Source of the DNA: Neoechinorhynchus agilis
Lineage: Eukaryota > Acanthocephala
Assembly: GCA_051530055.1 (NCBI GenBank)
Contig: CM121342.1
Location: forward strand, 8,246,001 to 8,310,000
Direction: 5' to 3'
DNA length: 64,000 nt
A program made the position numbers and the translations under genes. The notes under the pieces are model-generated. The model made no database searches. It worked only from the letters and a program-made list of their open reading frames with translations, and had not been told where the DNA came from. This document shows, piece by piece, positions 45,546 to 56,360 of this stretch. Each line of letters starts with the position of its first letter. The stretch's first letter is position 1.

Positions 45546-46255
45546 AATTGATTTCACTAATTATGACCCCAATGCAGAACATTAATCGGAAAACGACGTT
45601 TCCAATGATTTCTGAGGGAGAAAGGGAAAATGAGCCAATTATCTATTTAGGTCTACAAACATTAAGCAAATCATATTAATTTAGGCATTAGCCTTGGCGA
45701 TAGCCGACACTCGCCGCATCCACGCAAGACTACCAATAGAAAAACTTTGAGCAAGCAGACTACATGGCTACTTTTTATAAATTAATTATTTTCCATTGAG
45801 TCAATAGATTTCACTAATTATGACCCCAATGCAGAACATTAATCGGAAAACGACGTTTCCAATGATTTCAAAATATTACTCACGTGCACTGCAAAACGGA
45901 TCAACCACCAGCCCCAAATTCGCTCGATCCACCGGAGAACAAAACAGAGCGATGGGAGAAACGTGCGAGCAACGATAGAAAACGGACGGCGATTTGGACG
46001 GTACCAAAAAAACGACAGAATTCTAATCTGTTTAGGGCTTTGGCGCGACTTTAAATATTAGTCGTCATTTTTAATGGAAAATAATTAATTTGTAAAAAGT
46101 AGCCATGTAGTCTGCTTGCTCAAAGTTCTTCTATTGGTAGTCTTGCGTGGATGCGGCGAGTGTCGGCTATCGCTAAGGTTAATACCTAAATTAATACGAT
46201 TTGCCCAATGTTTGTAGACCTAAATAGATAATTGGCTCATTTTCCCTTCCTGCCT
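45546..46255. repeat. Foldback repeat with an extra direct copy
   Basis: An arm at about 45625-45795 (GAGCCAATTATCTATTTAGG...AAATTAATTATTTTCCATT) is the reverse complement of about 46070-46250. Also, 45546-45617 is directly repeated at 45800-45868 (TTTCACTAATTATGACCCCA). The centre (45870-46065) is not repeated. No transposase frame. It resembles a non-autonomous foldback or MITE-like element. Confidence 0.85.
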
Positions 46256-46439
46256 TAGTCCGAGATGTCGTCCTCTACTCGTGAGTGGTTAGGGCAGATT
46301 AAGGGTTTTGCAATAAGTTGAGCTTCAAAAGGGTGAGACTCAACTTTAATTATGCATCTGAAACTCTTTCGATGTGATGTTGTCGGATTTCTTCGTGTCT
46401 CGGACTTGGGCAATATCTGGTGCCACTGGCCGTCTCGAA

Positions 46440-46745
46440 TGTAACAATGCGAATGGATATATGAACGCAGCTCTGCCACGCTCGCAGCGCCCCACTTACG
46501 GGATGCCACCTCAAAAGCGGGAGCAGTCGCCAGCTTCAGCGAGGAAAGGAAGCGGCATAAGTACTCGCTCGATGGGCATCAATATATATATTCATTCCGA
46601 TTGCAATTGAAACGTTGGGATGCCTCGGAAAGAAGCCGATTATTTCCTTTCCCGACTGGGAAAGATGCTGAAATATGCCACCGGCGACATGTGCTCCAGC
46701 AGTTTCCTGCGGCCATCAAGGAAGCTGCCGAACAATCATAACAAC
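46440..46745 (+). mobile_element. Retroelement C-terminal fragment
   Basis: Blocks in shifting frames read APHLRDATSKAGAVASFSEE, IFIPIAIETLGCLG, FLSRLGKMLKYATGDMCSSS and AAIKEAAEQS then stop. This is the far C-terminus of the same retroelement family as 102-527. The end (GCGGCCATCAAGGAAGCTGC) recurs at 58950-58985. At least two frameshifts; truncated. Confidence 0.65.
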
Positions 46746-47155
46746 GTACGAAGGATTTCAGCGACAATCTTAAATTTTTTTGTTTGTTTCTCTTTGTGTA
46801 ATGGGCGAGTCGTTTGAATTGACGTTTTCAAATGTTAACATTAAAAATTATATATTTTTTCAAATTGTAGACGAATCAGCGAGGTAGACCAATTGACAGT
46901 CTTCTATCGAAAAAAATCCAACGTGCTAACTTCCAGTTCTGAACATTTTAAAAGCTCGTTTCTGCTCTCAATACAAAGTCGCATTTTCTCCGAAATTCAT
47001 CAAAAGCTGGTTTTTTTCAAAAAAAAACTGATTATAAAATGTTAAATTGAAAAAATTATTCGCTTCCCTCGCACGCACGACAATCTGTACAACTTCTGTT
47101 TGCCAACACGAGTAACAATATTGATTATGTGTTGGTTAGGAAAAACAATTATGGA
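46746..47155. other. Intergenic; nothing recognised
   Basis: AT-rich 3' flank of the large secreted-protein gene. Confidence 0.4.
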
Positions 47156-50100
47156 TTAAGACTGATCAGAGGCTGTACCAAATCTTTTCTTCAAATAATC
47201 CCTGCAAATCTTCAACAAATGAGCGATGTTGTTATATCGTCTTTCAAGCTCAGCTTCCCTGGGGCTTTTAGCTTCACCAGTCATGTGATCTTCAGTCCCA
47301 AACTGAAATGAACCGTCTTCACTAAATGGATTGCTATGTAAGTTGGCACTATATTTCTGTTCAGTTTCGTGTTGTGGTGATTGCGTTGAATTGAGACCAT
47401 TGGTTCTGCTCATTTTCCGATAGTTGGCTTTACGTAATTCCGAACTAGCGTCGTCCTTTAGATAACTCACTTTTACAACAGGGTCAGATCCCGATGGTAC
47501 AGACGTTTCCGAAACCTCCGGAATAACAGAACTGTCTTCATAATCGGTCACATAATCGTCTTCATCCTCATCATCTTCTTCATCACCATCGCTCGTTCCT
47601 TGAGATAAAAACGACTGAATGTCTGTATAGTCCACAAACGAATTTGTAGATATTTCACTGTAAGACCCACTGCTGGTTAAGTCTTCACTATATAATGTTG
47701 ACTCTTCACTCCCGTACGAAATTGAAGAACTTTGATCACTCGTCTGACTTACCGTTGATTCATGCAATTTCCCAGTTGTCGTGTACGAATTCGCTGTTTG
47801 CTTAGGAAATGCAGATTGATCAACCGTTAAAGAATCGAAATTACTCGTGGCACTGGCCAGTTCAGTTGATGTTGAGAAATCATTAATACTTATACTATGC
47901 CGTTGTTCAGCACTTATTTCACTAACTAAATCCGACTGCGTTGTCCTGGTTCCAACACTTTCCATCAGGTACGCATCCGTCGTAAATTCCGGGACGAATT
48001 CACTTTTAAGAATACTTTTTCTTGGATCGATTTCTCGCTCATCTGTGCCCTCATATAATGTATACTCATCGCTGGTCAACTGCTCAGTTTTTAGAATAGA
48101 ACTTGATGTCAATTCTTCGACAGGTGCTTCCGATTCGCTGAGACGCGGTGCAAATAAAGTCTCTGGCTCTTTTGGACGATCAAAATCCATCGGTGCTGTC
48201 ACCATATTATCGTCCGTTGTGGTCATAAAAGGCAAAGGCTGAGCAGTGTCATCTTTCTCCTTCATAGTCTGAGACTTTTCTGTACGTTTCATGTCGTGAA
48301 TAGCAGCGGTCGAATCAACGGGACTCGTGATTTCCTTCACAGTCGTAGTAGCTGTTCCAATGAATCCTTCGGTATCTTGTTCAATTGAATCTTTGAACGT
48401 CACCGTGTCCGGTTCTTTGCTTCCGGTGCTAGCGATTTGATGGCTTTCAGTTTGCTCTTCTTCTTTCAATTGGCTCTCAGAAGGAATAGTTCCCGGTTCA
48501 TTGTCATGAATAGCAGTGGTCGAATCAACGAGACTTGTGATTTCATTCATAGTCGTAGTTGTTTTTCCAATAAATTCTTCGGAATCTTCTTTAGTTGAAT
48601 CTTTGAATGTGGCCGTATCCGGTTCTTTGCTACTGGTGCTAACTATCTGCTGGCTTTCAGTTTGCTCTTCTTCGAATTGGCTCTCCGAGGGATTAGTTCC
48701 CGATTCATGGTCATGAATAGCAGCGGTCGAATCAACGGGACTTGTACTTTCATTCATATTCGTAGTGGCTGTTCTAATGAATCCTTCTGTATCTTGTTCA
48801 ATTGAATCTTTGAACGTCACCGCACCCGGTTCTTTGCTTCCGGTGCTAGCGATTTGATGGCTTTCAGTTTGCTCTTCTTCTTCTTCGAATTGGCTCTCAG
48901 AAGGAGGAGTTCCCGATTCATGGTCATAAAAAGCAACGGTTGAATCAGCGGGACTCGCGATTTCCTTCACAGTCGTAGTTGCTGTTCCAAGGAATCCCTC
49001 GGTATCTTGTTCAATTAAATCTTTGAACGTCACCGTGTCCGGTTCTTTGCTATTGGTGCTAACTATCTGCTGGCTTTTAGTTTGCTCTTCTTCTTCTTCG
49101 AATTGGCTCTCAGAAGGAATAGTTCCCGATTCGTGGTCATGAATAGCTACGGTCGAATCAACGGGATTTGTGATTTCTCTCACAATAGTAGCAGCTGCTC
49201 CAATGAATCCCTCGGTATCTTGTTCAACTAAATCTTTGAACGTCACTGTATCCGGCTCTTTGCTTCCGGTGCTAGCAATTTGATAGCTTTCAGTTTGCTC
49301 TTCTTCGAATTGACTCTCAAAAGGAATAGTTCCCGATCCATAGTCGTGCATAGCAACGGTCGAATCACTGGGGGGACTTGTGATTTCCCTCACAGTTGTA
49401 ATTGTTTTTCCAATGAATCCTTCGGTATCTTGTTCAATTAAATCTTTGAACGTCGCCGTTTCCGGTTCTTTGCTACTGGTGCTAACTATTTGCTGGCTTT
49501 GAGTTTGCTCTTCTTCTTCGAATTGGCTCTCAGAAGGAATAGTTCCCGGTTCATTGTCATGAATTGCAGCGGTCGAATCAACGGGACTTGTGATTTCCCT
49601 CACAGTCGTAGTAGCTGTTCCAATGAATCCTTCGGTATCTTGTTCAACTAAATTTTTGAACGTTACCGTATCCAGTACTTTGCTTCCTGTGCTAGCGATT
49701 TGATGGCTTTCAGTTTGCTCTTCTTTGAATTGGCTCCCAGAAGGAATAGTTCCCGATTCATGGTCGCGAAAAGCAGCGGTCGAATCAACGGGACTTGTGA
49801 TTTCCCTCACTGTCGTAGTCGTTTTTTCAATGAATCCTTCGGTATCTTGTTCAATTGAATCTTTGAACGCCACCGTACCCGGTTCCTTGCTTCCGGCGCT
49901 TGCGATTTGATGGCCTTCAGTTTCCTCGTCTTCTTTGAATTGGCTCTCAGAAGGAATAGTTCCCGATTCATGGTCATGAATAGCAGTGGTCGAATCAACG
50001 GGACTTGTGATTTCATTCATAGTCGTAGTTGTTTTTCCAATAAATCCTTCGGAATCTTTTTTAGTTGAATCTTTGAATGTGACAGTATCCCGTTCTTTGC

Positions 50101-51445
50101 TACTGGTGCTAACTATCTGCTGGCTTTCAGTTTGCTCTTCTTCGAATTGGCTCCCCGAAGGAATAGTTCCCGATTCATGGTCATGAATAGCAGCGGTCGA
50201 ATCAACGGGACTTGTGATTTCCCTCCCAGTCGTAGTAGCTGTTCCAATGAATCCTTCGGTATCTTGTTCAATTAAATCTTTGAACGTCACCGTATGCGGT
50301 TCTTTGCTTCCGGTGCTAGTGATTTGATGGCTTTCAGTTTGCTCTTCTTCGTAGTGGCTCTCAAAAGGAATAGTTCCCGATCCATAGTCGTCAGCAGTGG
50401 ATGAATGCGGACTTGTGCTTGACTCCGTTTGCCACATTGACAATAGGTCATCTTCGTCTTCACTAACAATAGACCATGGTTTCTCTTCTGAAGTCATTTG
50501 ATTCATACCGAAATCTTCTTCAGATTCCGTTAAGTGTTTAACTGCAATTTCAGGATCGGATAAAAGTTGAGACGTCGGGTTCGGTCTAATCGTTGTAGTT
50601 GTAAAGTTTTCTGTTCCAGATTCTAAATTTTTAAAAGAATCGTGAATTGCTGTATCGAATGCGGTAGTAGACGCGATTGATGGAAATGGAGCCACCGTGG
50701 TTGTTGCTATTCGCTCTTCTAGATCATCAGGAGAATCAGTTTGTTCTACTGCTCCAGAAGATGTGTTTTGAGCAGTAGTTGTCATTACTGGCATTGTTGT
50801 AGTTCTTTGTCTCGTAGTTTCCATTGTGGTTGTAGCCTTTGCAGGAATCCTTGTTTTGGCATCTTCAATTGTCGGTGGATGTTTCCTTTGGGCCGTCACC
50901 TGATCTGGATAATCTCTCAAATGCTGACGATTAGGTCGTTTCTGATCGGCCGGTGTAACAGTGTCATCATGAGGACCGATACTAAACTGGTGCAGTTCAT
51001 CAGACTCTTCATCGCTGTTGATCTCAAGTACTTCTGTTACAAATCTATCGGTTATGGTTATTGTAGGCGACGTAGCCACCTCCGAGACGACGGTTGATTT
51101 ATCCGAAATCACACCTCCGACGTGTTCGGGAACTCCATAGTTCTTCACATAGTAATCCAGTAAAGCATGTTGATACGCATTTCTTCGTATGAGGTACCTT
51201 CTTATGGCCAATTGGAATTCATGTTCATTGGCAACCTTTCTTAGATCGACGAGAAGACTTGTTTCGAAGGGTAGAAATCTTTTAGTGGTTCTTTCTATCA
51301 ACGGGTAGTAGTTTAAAAATGCCGAGGTTTGATCGTCGGAGATCTCAGTCTCTAAATCCGGTTTTGTAAAGACACTCAGAGAAACCAGCTCATGGATCCA
51401 ACTAGTGATAAAGAGTAAAGATGATAGTAAAGATACCGGCTGCAT
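47156..51445 (-). CDS. Large secreted Ser/Thr/Glu-rich repeat protein, proteoglycan- or mucin-like
   Basis: 1429 residues from MQPVSLLSSLLFITSWIHEL, a good signal peptide. The frame is open to 51679, where another hydrophobic start (MHLLYDFSINYFILVFG) exists, so the start is not certain. After the signal come ~130 residues with ordinary composition (SLLVDLRKVANEHEFQLAIR, RNAYQHALLDYYVKNYG), then Thr-rich low-complexity sequence (TTTMETTRQRTTTMPVMTTT). Ten tandem repeats of 69-71 residues follow, each with ESGTIPSESQFEEEQTES, a SKEPDTVTFKD block and TEGFIGTATTTV. Then come a Ser/Thr-rich tail, an acidic run (DGDEEDDEDEDDYVTDYED), and a charged C-terminus (NIAHLLKICRDYLKKRFG). No membrane anchor. 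Each repeat has Ser-Gly, usually preceded by Glu, as in glycosaminoglycan attachment sites, and abundant Thr for O-glycosylation. Likely extracellular matrix, cuticle or eggshell; function is inference. Confidence 0.75.
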   Translation of the reverse strand: MQPVSLLSSLLFITSWIHELVSLSVFTKPDLETEISDDQTSAFLNYYPLIERTTKRFLPFETSLLVDLRKVANEHEFQLAIRRYLIRRNAYQHALLDYYVKNYGVPEHVGGVISDKSTVVSEVATSPTITITDRFVTEVLEINSDEESDELHQFSIGPHDDTVTPADQKRPNRQHLRDYPDQVTAQRKHPPTIEDAKTRIPAKATTTMETTRQRTTTMPVMTTTAQNTSSGAVEQTDSPDDLEERIATTTVAPFPSIASTTAFDTAIHDSFKNLESGTENFTTTTIRPNPTSQLLSDPEIAVKHLTESEEDFGMNQMTSEEKPWSIVSEDEDDLLSMWQTESSTSPHSSTADDYGSGTIPFESHYEEEQTESHQITSTGSKEPHTVTFKDLIEQDTEGFIGTATTTGREITSPVDSTAAIHDHESGTIPSGSQFEEEQTESQQIVSTSSKERDTVTFKDSTKKDSEGFIGKTTTTMNEITSPVDSTTAIHDHESGTIPSESQFKEDEETEGHQIASAGSKEPGTVAFKDSIEQDTEGFIEKTTTTVREITSPVDSTAAFRDHESGTIPSGSQFKEEQTESHQIASTGSKVLDTVTFKNLVEQDTEGFIGTATTTVREITSPVDSTAAIHDNEPGTIPSESQFEEEEQTQSQQIVSTSSKEPETATFKDLIEQDTEGFIGKTITTVREITSPPSDSTVAMHDYGSGTIPFESQFEEEQTESYQIASTGSKEPDTVTFKDLVEQDTEGFIGAAATIVREITNPVDSTVAIHDHESGTIPSESQFEEEEEQTKSQQIVSTNSKEPDTVTFKDLIEQDTEGFLGTATTTVKEIASPADSTVAFYDHESGTPPSESQFEEEEEQTESHQIASTGSKEPGAVTFKDSIEQDTEGFIRTATTNMNESTSPVDSTAAIHDHESGTNPSESQFEEEQTESQQIVSTSSKEPDTATFKDSTKEDSEEFIGKTTTTMNEITSLVDSTTAIHDNEPGTIPSESQLKEEEQTESHQIASTGSKEPDTVTFKDSIEQDTEGFIGTATTTVKEITSPVDSTAAIHDMKRTEKSQTMKEKDDTAQPLPFMTTTDDNMVTAPMDFDRPKEPETLFAPRLSESEAPVEELTSSSILKTEQLTSDEYTLYEGTDEREIDPRKSILKSEFVPEFTTDAYLMESVGTRTTQSDLVSEISAEQRHSISINDFSTSTELASATSNFDSLTVDQSAFPKQTANSYTTTGKLHESTVSQTSDQSSSISYGSEESTLYSEDLTSSGSYSEISTNSFVDYTDIQSFLSQGTSDGDEEDDEDEDDYVTDYEDSSVIPEVSETSVPSGSDPVVKVSYLKDDASSELRKANYRKMSRTNGLNSTQSPQHETEQKYSANLHSNPFSEDGSFQFGTEDHMTGEAKSPREAELERRYNNIAHLLKICRDYLKKRFGTASDQS
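48294..50395 (-). repeat. Ten in-frame ~210-bp tandem repeats within the large gene
   Basis: The anchor CGGTCGAATCAACGGGACT or a close variant recurs about every 207-213 bp. Length differences are multiples of three, mostly extra GAA (Glu) codons (EEE to EEEEE). Pairs of units share variants, which suggests expansion by two-unit blocks. Confidence 0.95.
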
Positions 51446-51679
51446 GTTCTCCCGTTTGAGCTCCGATCGGGGTTTCTTTTTCCGGCGTTGATGGTGATCA
51501 AGTTTTGGCAATCTTTCTATATTTATGCCGTATAGTACAAACAAATGTCTCGTTTTATACCCGCCCTGTGCCTCGTTCCCATCAGCAGCTCCATCATTGG
51601 TGCCTATTGATGCGCTTAATTGTACATAGCCGAATACCAAGATGAAATAGTTGATAGAAAAGTCATACAAAAGGTGCAA

Positions 51680-52680
51680 GAACGGTTTGCCTGAGATGCT
51701 TCTCTATCGTGTACTTGACTGCACAGACTATTAACCAATTTTTCTGTCTCAGTGGATCGTCTATCCTCCGAATTGAACACGCAAGACCTCGCATAGAGAA
51801 TGTTTATCCAACCGTCTCAAAGACCTTGTGATTTACTCAGTCGAAAATACTATCGGAATTTGCGACAGTGAGCAAATAGAGTAGTTGGTCACCTTAAAAA
51901 GTCTGGAGATTAATCGGTTTAAACGGTAATCTGATCTTAGGACGTAATTATCTCGAAATTAGGACAGTACAGTTCACTCGTCCAGAAACCCGGTCTTTCC
52001 TAAGCCATAGTTTTAAATAATAGATTATGTAACAGTCAATTATAGACCTTGATGAGCTTGTTATTAATAGCCACATTCATAATTTATCATTGACTTTGTC
52101 CCATTCTGGGGCTTTTCCTAGAAAATGTTTTTCAAAGTCGAATTTTTTAAGGTTTCTTATACACGCGAAAAGAAACCCGATAAAATTCATTATGAAAATG
52201 CCGCTTAAAATCCATATACGGAATAGGTTTGTTGAACAAAAATTACATACGAAAAATCGAATGTTATTTCCTAGAAGACGAGCTTCATTCGACTATCGTC
52301 ACAGGCTTAAAATTGAACAGTGAAAACGAAGTGGGAAATTTCACTCCTTTTTAATTTATAATCCATATGAAAAGCTAGGATCAAAGCCGCGTAAATTGTT
52401 TGTGCCTCACAAAAGGTTTTACATTATTATTGATTGCCGCTTTATCCATGAGTTACTTCTTGGAACCTCGCGTTCATCTCACTTTTAAGCGAATAAATCA
52501 AGGGATTTAAGAAAAAGAATATCGTAAGTAAGGAAACTTGCAATAGCCATTTGAATTTTAAATTCCCACATTTTGTCTCTCGCTGCAATCTGCTTAGCTG
52601 AATATCCCAAAGATTATTAATTGACGCGATTGGAAATTAAGATTAAGGCATCTTTAAAGTGTAGAATGAGAATTTTTTTA
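51680..52680. other. Intergenic; promoter side of the large gene
   Basis: No RNA gene or convincing frame. Moderately AT-rich. Contains the upstream region of the large minus-strand gene and the 3' flank of the small acidic protein. Confidence 0.4.
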
Positions 52681-53106
52681 TCAGTCTTCGTCCAAAAGAA
52701 GTTCGTCTTTCAATATGTCTTCAAATAAAACAACGCCCAAAAGACGAAGCATTTCGGGCATAAACTCTTCTTTTTCTTTTGCACAAATCTCTTTATAGCG
52801 AGCAAAATCGATTGGTTCGAAGGATTGATCCAGGGACGATAACAAAGTCCCTGGGCAATCGTTTCCATTTCTTAAAATTTGATCTACTTCCTCTTCCATC
52901 TCCGTCGTCTCTTCTGGTGTTAACTCCCAACTTTCATTTTCATAACTGGATCGCTCTTGGCTCCCCGAAGAAGCTCCAATAATCTTTTCTTGTTTCTCTT
53001 GATCCATCACAGTCTTATTATCTTCGTCAGATTCGTCTAGCAAATTTAAATCTTTGGATTTTATTGACTCAGAAGAGTAAAGAACAATGGAAAAAAGTAT
53101 CACCAT
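52681..53106 (-). CDS. Small acidic secreted protein
   Basis: 141 residues. Starts MVILFSIVLYSSESIKSKDL, a short signal peptide. The rest is strongly acidic: LLDESDEDNKTVMDQEKQEK, ELTPEETTEMEEEVDQIL, and the C-terminus EDILKDELLLDED. One cysteine in the middle (NDCPGTLL) and another in EICAKEKE could form one disulfide. No family recognised. Same strand as the large Ser/Thr-rich gene and about 1.2 kb upstream of it; both are extracellular by prediction, but no shared motif is visible. Confidence 0.55.
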   Translation of the reverse strand: MVILFSIVLYSSESIKSKDLNLLDESDEDNKTVMDQEKQEKIIGASSGSQERSSYENESWELTPEETTEMEEEVDQILRNGNDCPGTLLSSLDQSFEPIDFARYKEICAKEKEEFMPEMLRLLGVVLFEDILKDELLLDED

Positions 53107-53657
53107 GACGACCGCTTATTGACGCCTCGGTCCAAAAAGTCTACAACAAGTAAATTTTATTCATTTGGCCAAGTTGTCTGACCTGCAGAAAACTTCAAAG
53201 TTGATTTTGATAAAGATTTCGTAATAGCTTAAAATATAATTTGCTTTATTTAATCTTTCTGTCCCTTAAGTGCGAATGACGACCTCAGTTAATTGAATTT
53301 GACCTTTAAATTTATTTATCTTGAGTATCGTTTTTTGTTGGTCAATAATTTTGATTTTCGAAAACGTGTACTCATTTTCCATCAATTCTTCAAAATCTAT
53401 TAAGTTTTTTTTGGGAAATCCAGACGTTTTTGGTTTTTGGTGATTTAAAACGTTTCATTATAAAACTGGCATTGATTATCCCGGCGGTATTTAACAGTTC
53501 ATTTTTCAGAGATGATGTATTTTAGTTAATTTTAGGCGACATAGAGCTGGAGGCATTATTTACATTGTTTACTTTTAGATTTGGAGATTTACAATAAGAG
53601 AAAGATTCCAATAAATCGGATTTGATTTTCCAATATCCGTGGATGAAATTTTGAACG
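53107..53657. other. Intergenic upstream of tRNA-Asp with a dispersed repeat
   Basis: Positions about 53221-53275 (TTTGCTTTATTTAATCTTTC then TGTCCCTTAAGTGC) match 59130-59185, which lies near the second tRNA-Gly. Otherwise nothing recognised. Confidence 0.6.
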
Positions 53658-53729
53658 TCGGTGTTAGTATAGTGGTGAGTATACCCGCCTGTCACGCGGG
53701 TGACCGGGGTTCGATTCCCCGACACCGAG
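53658..53729 (+). tRNA. tRNA-Asp (GTC)
   Basis: 72 nt including the discriminator base. Acceptor TCGGTGT/ACACCGA, anticodon loop CTGTCAC (GTC), T-arm CCGGGGTTCGATTCCCCG, canonical A-box (TAGTATAGTGG) and B-box. All arms pair. No intron. T-runs suitable for termination are not immediate. Confidence 0.96.
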
Positions 53730-54072
53730 ATCGAATCTTTAAAAGACGTTCATTGACATTTGTACGACCCAAATAGAGTTATATTTAAATCAATAAATTC
53801 TTAATTTCATTCATTTTCTCCTATCGACAAATAGTTGATTTATTTGCCTAAATTGGGCGGCAATCTAAAATGTGAGGTTGGGAGATACAAAACAGGTCAC
53901 AATATCCGCATCGAGTTCACTAGCTCATTCCTCTTGTTGTCGATGAGGTGCATCCTCCCTGATCCTCCGATTCGAACCCATCGCCTCTCCCGAAATCACC
54001 GCCGTCGCTATCGCTAAATCCACCGGGTCTCGGGTTTTATAAATGATGTTGAAAAGATAATTCATTGTTATT
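53730..54072. other. Spacer between tRNA-Asp and PLE palindrome
   Basis: Contains a short frame at 53835-54017 without features. Nothing else recognised. Confidence 0.4.
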
Positions 54073-54312
54073 TGTTGATAGGAGAGATAAATGAAATTAA
54101 GATTTTATTGGATATTTCGATCCACTATCTCGGCAGACCAACAATTTCACCCGACGGATGAAGGAACACGAATCATCAGTTGTTCGCAACACGGGTATTA
54201 GTTCCGCAGCGGTGGCCCATGCAAAAAACACAGGGCACACTATTAATTTTAGTGCCGCTACAACGATCGAAATATCCAATAAAATCTTAATTTCATTAAT
54301 CTCTCCTATCAA
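54073..54312. repeat. Palindrome at PLE end holding an opposing GIY-YIG fragment
   Basis: Arms of ~48 bp: 54073-54121 (TTGATAGGAGAGATAAATGA...GGATATTTCGATC) and 54265-54312, its reverse complement. The loop reads on the plus strand QTNNFTRRMKEHESSVVRN then AVAHAKNTGHTINFSAATT, the C-terminal half of a PLE GIY-YIG domain, opposite in direction to the PLE that starts at 54316. The arm sequence GATCGAAATATCC resembles the other PLE-end cores. Confidence 0.85.
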
Positions 54313-54315
54313 CAT

Positions 54316-56333
54316 TTATAAATGATCTCGGTAGAGAGGTTCACCTCGCCATCTGAATGGCACCGCGAATGATGTTCCGCCCAAGGTGTGGCTTTTGGCG
54401 AACTCTCGCACTACGAACATGTTCCGTGTAACTCGTTTGTACAGCGGTCGCTCCGTCTTCCCAATGAATGTGATATAACGCCATTTCCTTCTTCTTAGGC
54501 AACGTTCGCAGATTATCTTATACAAAACGTTGCGTTCTCTCCACACCGCGCAGCACCATATCGACCCCTCCTGTCCTTGTCTGGCGCAAATCTGGAATGA
54601 ACTTGGTGCTTCATGATGTCTCCGGTTAACCAGACGAACATCCAATCCAGCTCTTGATAGCAGTCGTCTTATGTTGCTCGTAAATTGCTCGCTAACGAAT
54701 GGAATCTTCAGAATGGTCTTTAGTTTTTGACGATTCCTCTCGAGATCATCAACTATTCGCTGGCTAGCATTTTCCGGGCGTATTTGAAGTCTTCTGATCT
54801 CCTGACCTGAGTATCCATTCTGAGTCAACAATTCATTGATTTCCTGAACTGCCAATCGTTCCGCATCTACCGATGATGAGCACGTCCGTGCAGTCCGATG
54901 CATCTGAACGTAGATCGTCTGTTTTATCATTTAAGGGTGATGAGAATCTCGATGCATGAAGATGGCCTTCTTGCACCGCTTGCGGTACCAACTGTATTCG
55001 TTTATATCATTGGCGTTGAAACATAGATTCAGGGACGACAGGTAATCCGCTGCCCCGGGTAACTCTGATCCGCCTAGCCGAATCCATCCAATCCACCGGG
55101 ACTCCACGTCATTCCCTTCACTCTCCTCTTTGTAGGTGAACAAAACATCATCCACATAGCGGAGATAAATTTGGTTCAACGCTTGGTGTTTGAAGATGCT
55201 ATGCCTTTCAAAATCATTAAGGAAAATGATAGCTAAGGCTGGAGCTAAACTATTTCCCAATTGATAATCCGCCGATCTAGCAGTATATCTGGTTGCCACA
55301 TTGGAAAAGGTTGCAATCCAAAACCATCCGGCTGAGGCGAATCACATCGAGATTGATATCCTCTCCGCACTCTCCCAACCTTCTCTTCAGTGCTCTGGTT
55401 CCTGCTTCGTTGTCCACATTCATATAAAGCGATTCGATGTCGAAGGACATGGCGTGGCTACCCATTTCAAGTAGTCCCTCGACATTTCTTACATATGAGG
55501 CTGTCCTCTGAATCAACGGACTGACCGCCATTGCCAAGAGCCGAGATATCCTGTAGGTAGGTTCGTTAACAGCCGAAATTATCGGGCGACATTTTAATAA
55601 ATTTGCGGTCGTTGTTGTAATCGGGACAATTGGCATTTTGTACATCTTAGCCATTGTATACATTACTGGAATGCGCAATAGTCCGCGTGTAAAGCCGTTC
55701 ATACCTCTCAGATTTCTAACGGCAATCACTTCTCGAAGGCCATGATTCAGCTGCTTTCTCTTCGATTCGGTATCGTCTTTATCCTCTCGCTTGTACGAAC
55801 TATCATCACTCAATATCTCGTCCATCATTGCGGATTCAACACTTCCGTTTATTGCCACTAAATCACTACCCCTGCCGCTCATACGTATTTGAATCGTTTT
55901 ATCTTTGATTTTCTCCTTAATCGAAATCAGCGCCTGCCGCTCGCCTCTCGATATGTTTGACTTATGCCTCTGTCCAATGTGAAGATTCATCAAAACCTCG
56001 ATTTCCTCTCTTATCATTAGCAGTTGCCTTTCTGTATGATCATTTGCCTTAGGATCTGCTACCATTTGTCTCTCAGTCTAAGCGTGGTCTTGACTTCCAT
56101 AATTGTTTCGATTCTCTGCTATCATCCGTGATCGGCAAAGCCGCATTTTCGCTATTCTCTTTCGACGCTCTCACTCGCAACTGATAACTCAAACGGGCGA
56201 TATCGACTTGAAGCTGGAAAACATCTATTTGTGTGAGTTTCCTAATCGGCGCGAAGCATGGTCCTCGGGAGAGGAATCTGCGTTCCTCGATATTCAGTAT
56301 GTCAAGCGGTGTGCATGCCATTCTCTGATGCAA
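54316..56333 (-). mobile_element. Penelope-like element, nearly complete coding region
   Basis: Read on the minus strand. 56333-56073: N-terminal block with NIEERRFLSRGPCFAPIRKL. 56065-55277: RT with YTMAKMYKMPIVPIT, LKCRPIISAVNEPTYRISRL and AMSFDIESLYMNV. 55299-54931: QLGNSLAPALAIIFLNDF and YLRYVDDVLF (YVDD active site). 54930-54316: linker (FVSEQFTSNIRRLLSRAGLD) and a degraded GIY-YIG (NVLYKIICERC, YITFIGKTERPLYKRVT). The parts lie in consecutive blocks in different frames, so about three frameshifts or short gaps. It is more complete than the copy at 43685. Product: RT plus single-strand endonuclease for target-primed insertion. Confidence 0.9.
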
Positions 56334-56360
56334 AATGTAAGATAGCAGGATATTATTGCG

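Noticed and set aside
46255-46767. Minus-strand frames as genes
   Set aside because: Antisense to the retroelement C-terminal fragment read on the plus strand.
47847-50186. Repeated plus-strand frames (MVESTRLVISFIVVVVFPIN)
   Set aside because: Antisense of the ten-repeat secreted protein; hydrophobic only because the sense strand is Thr/Glu-rich.
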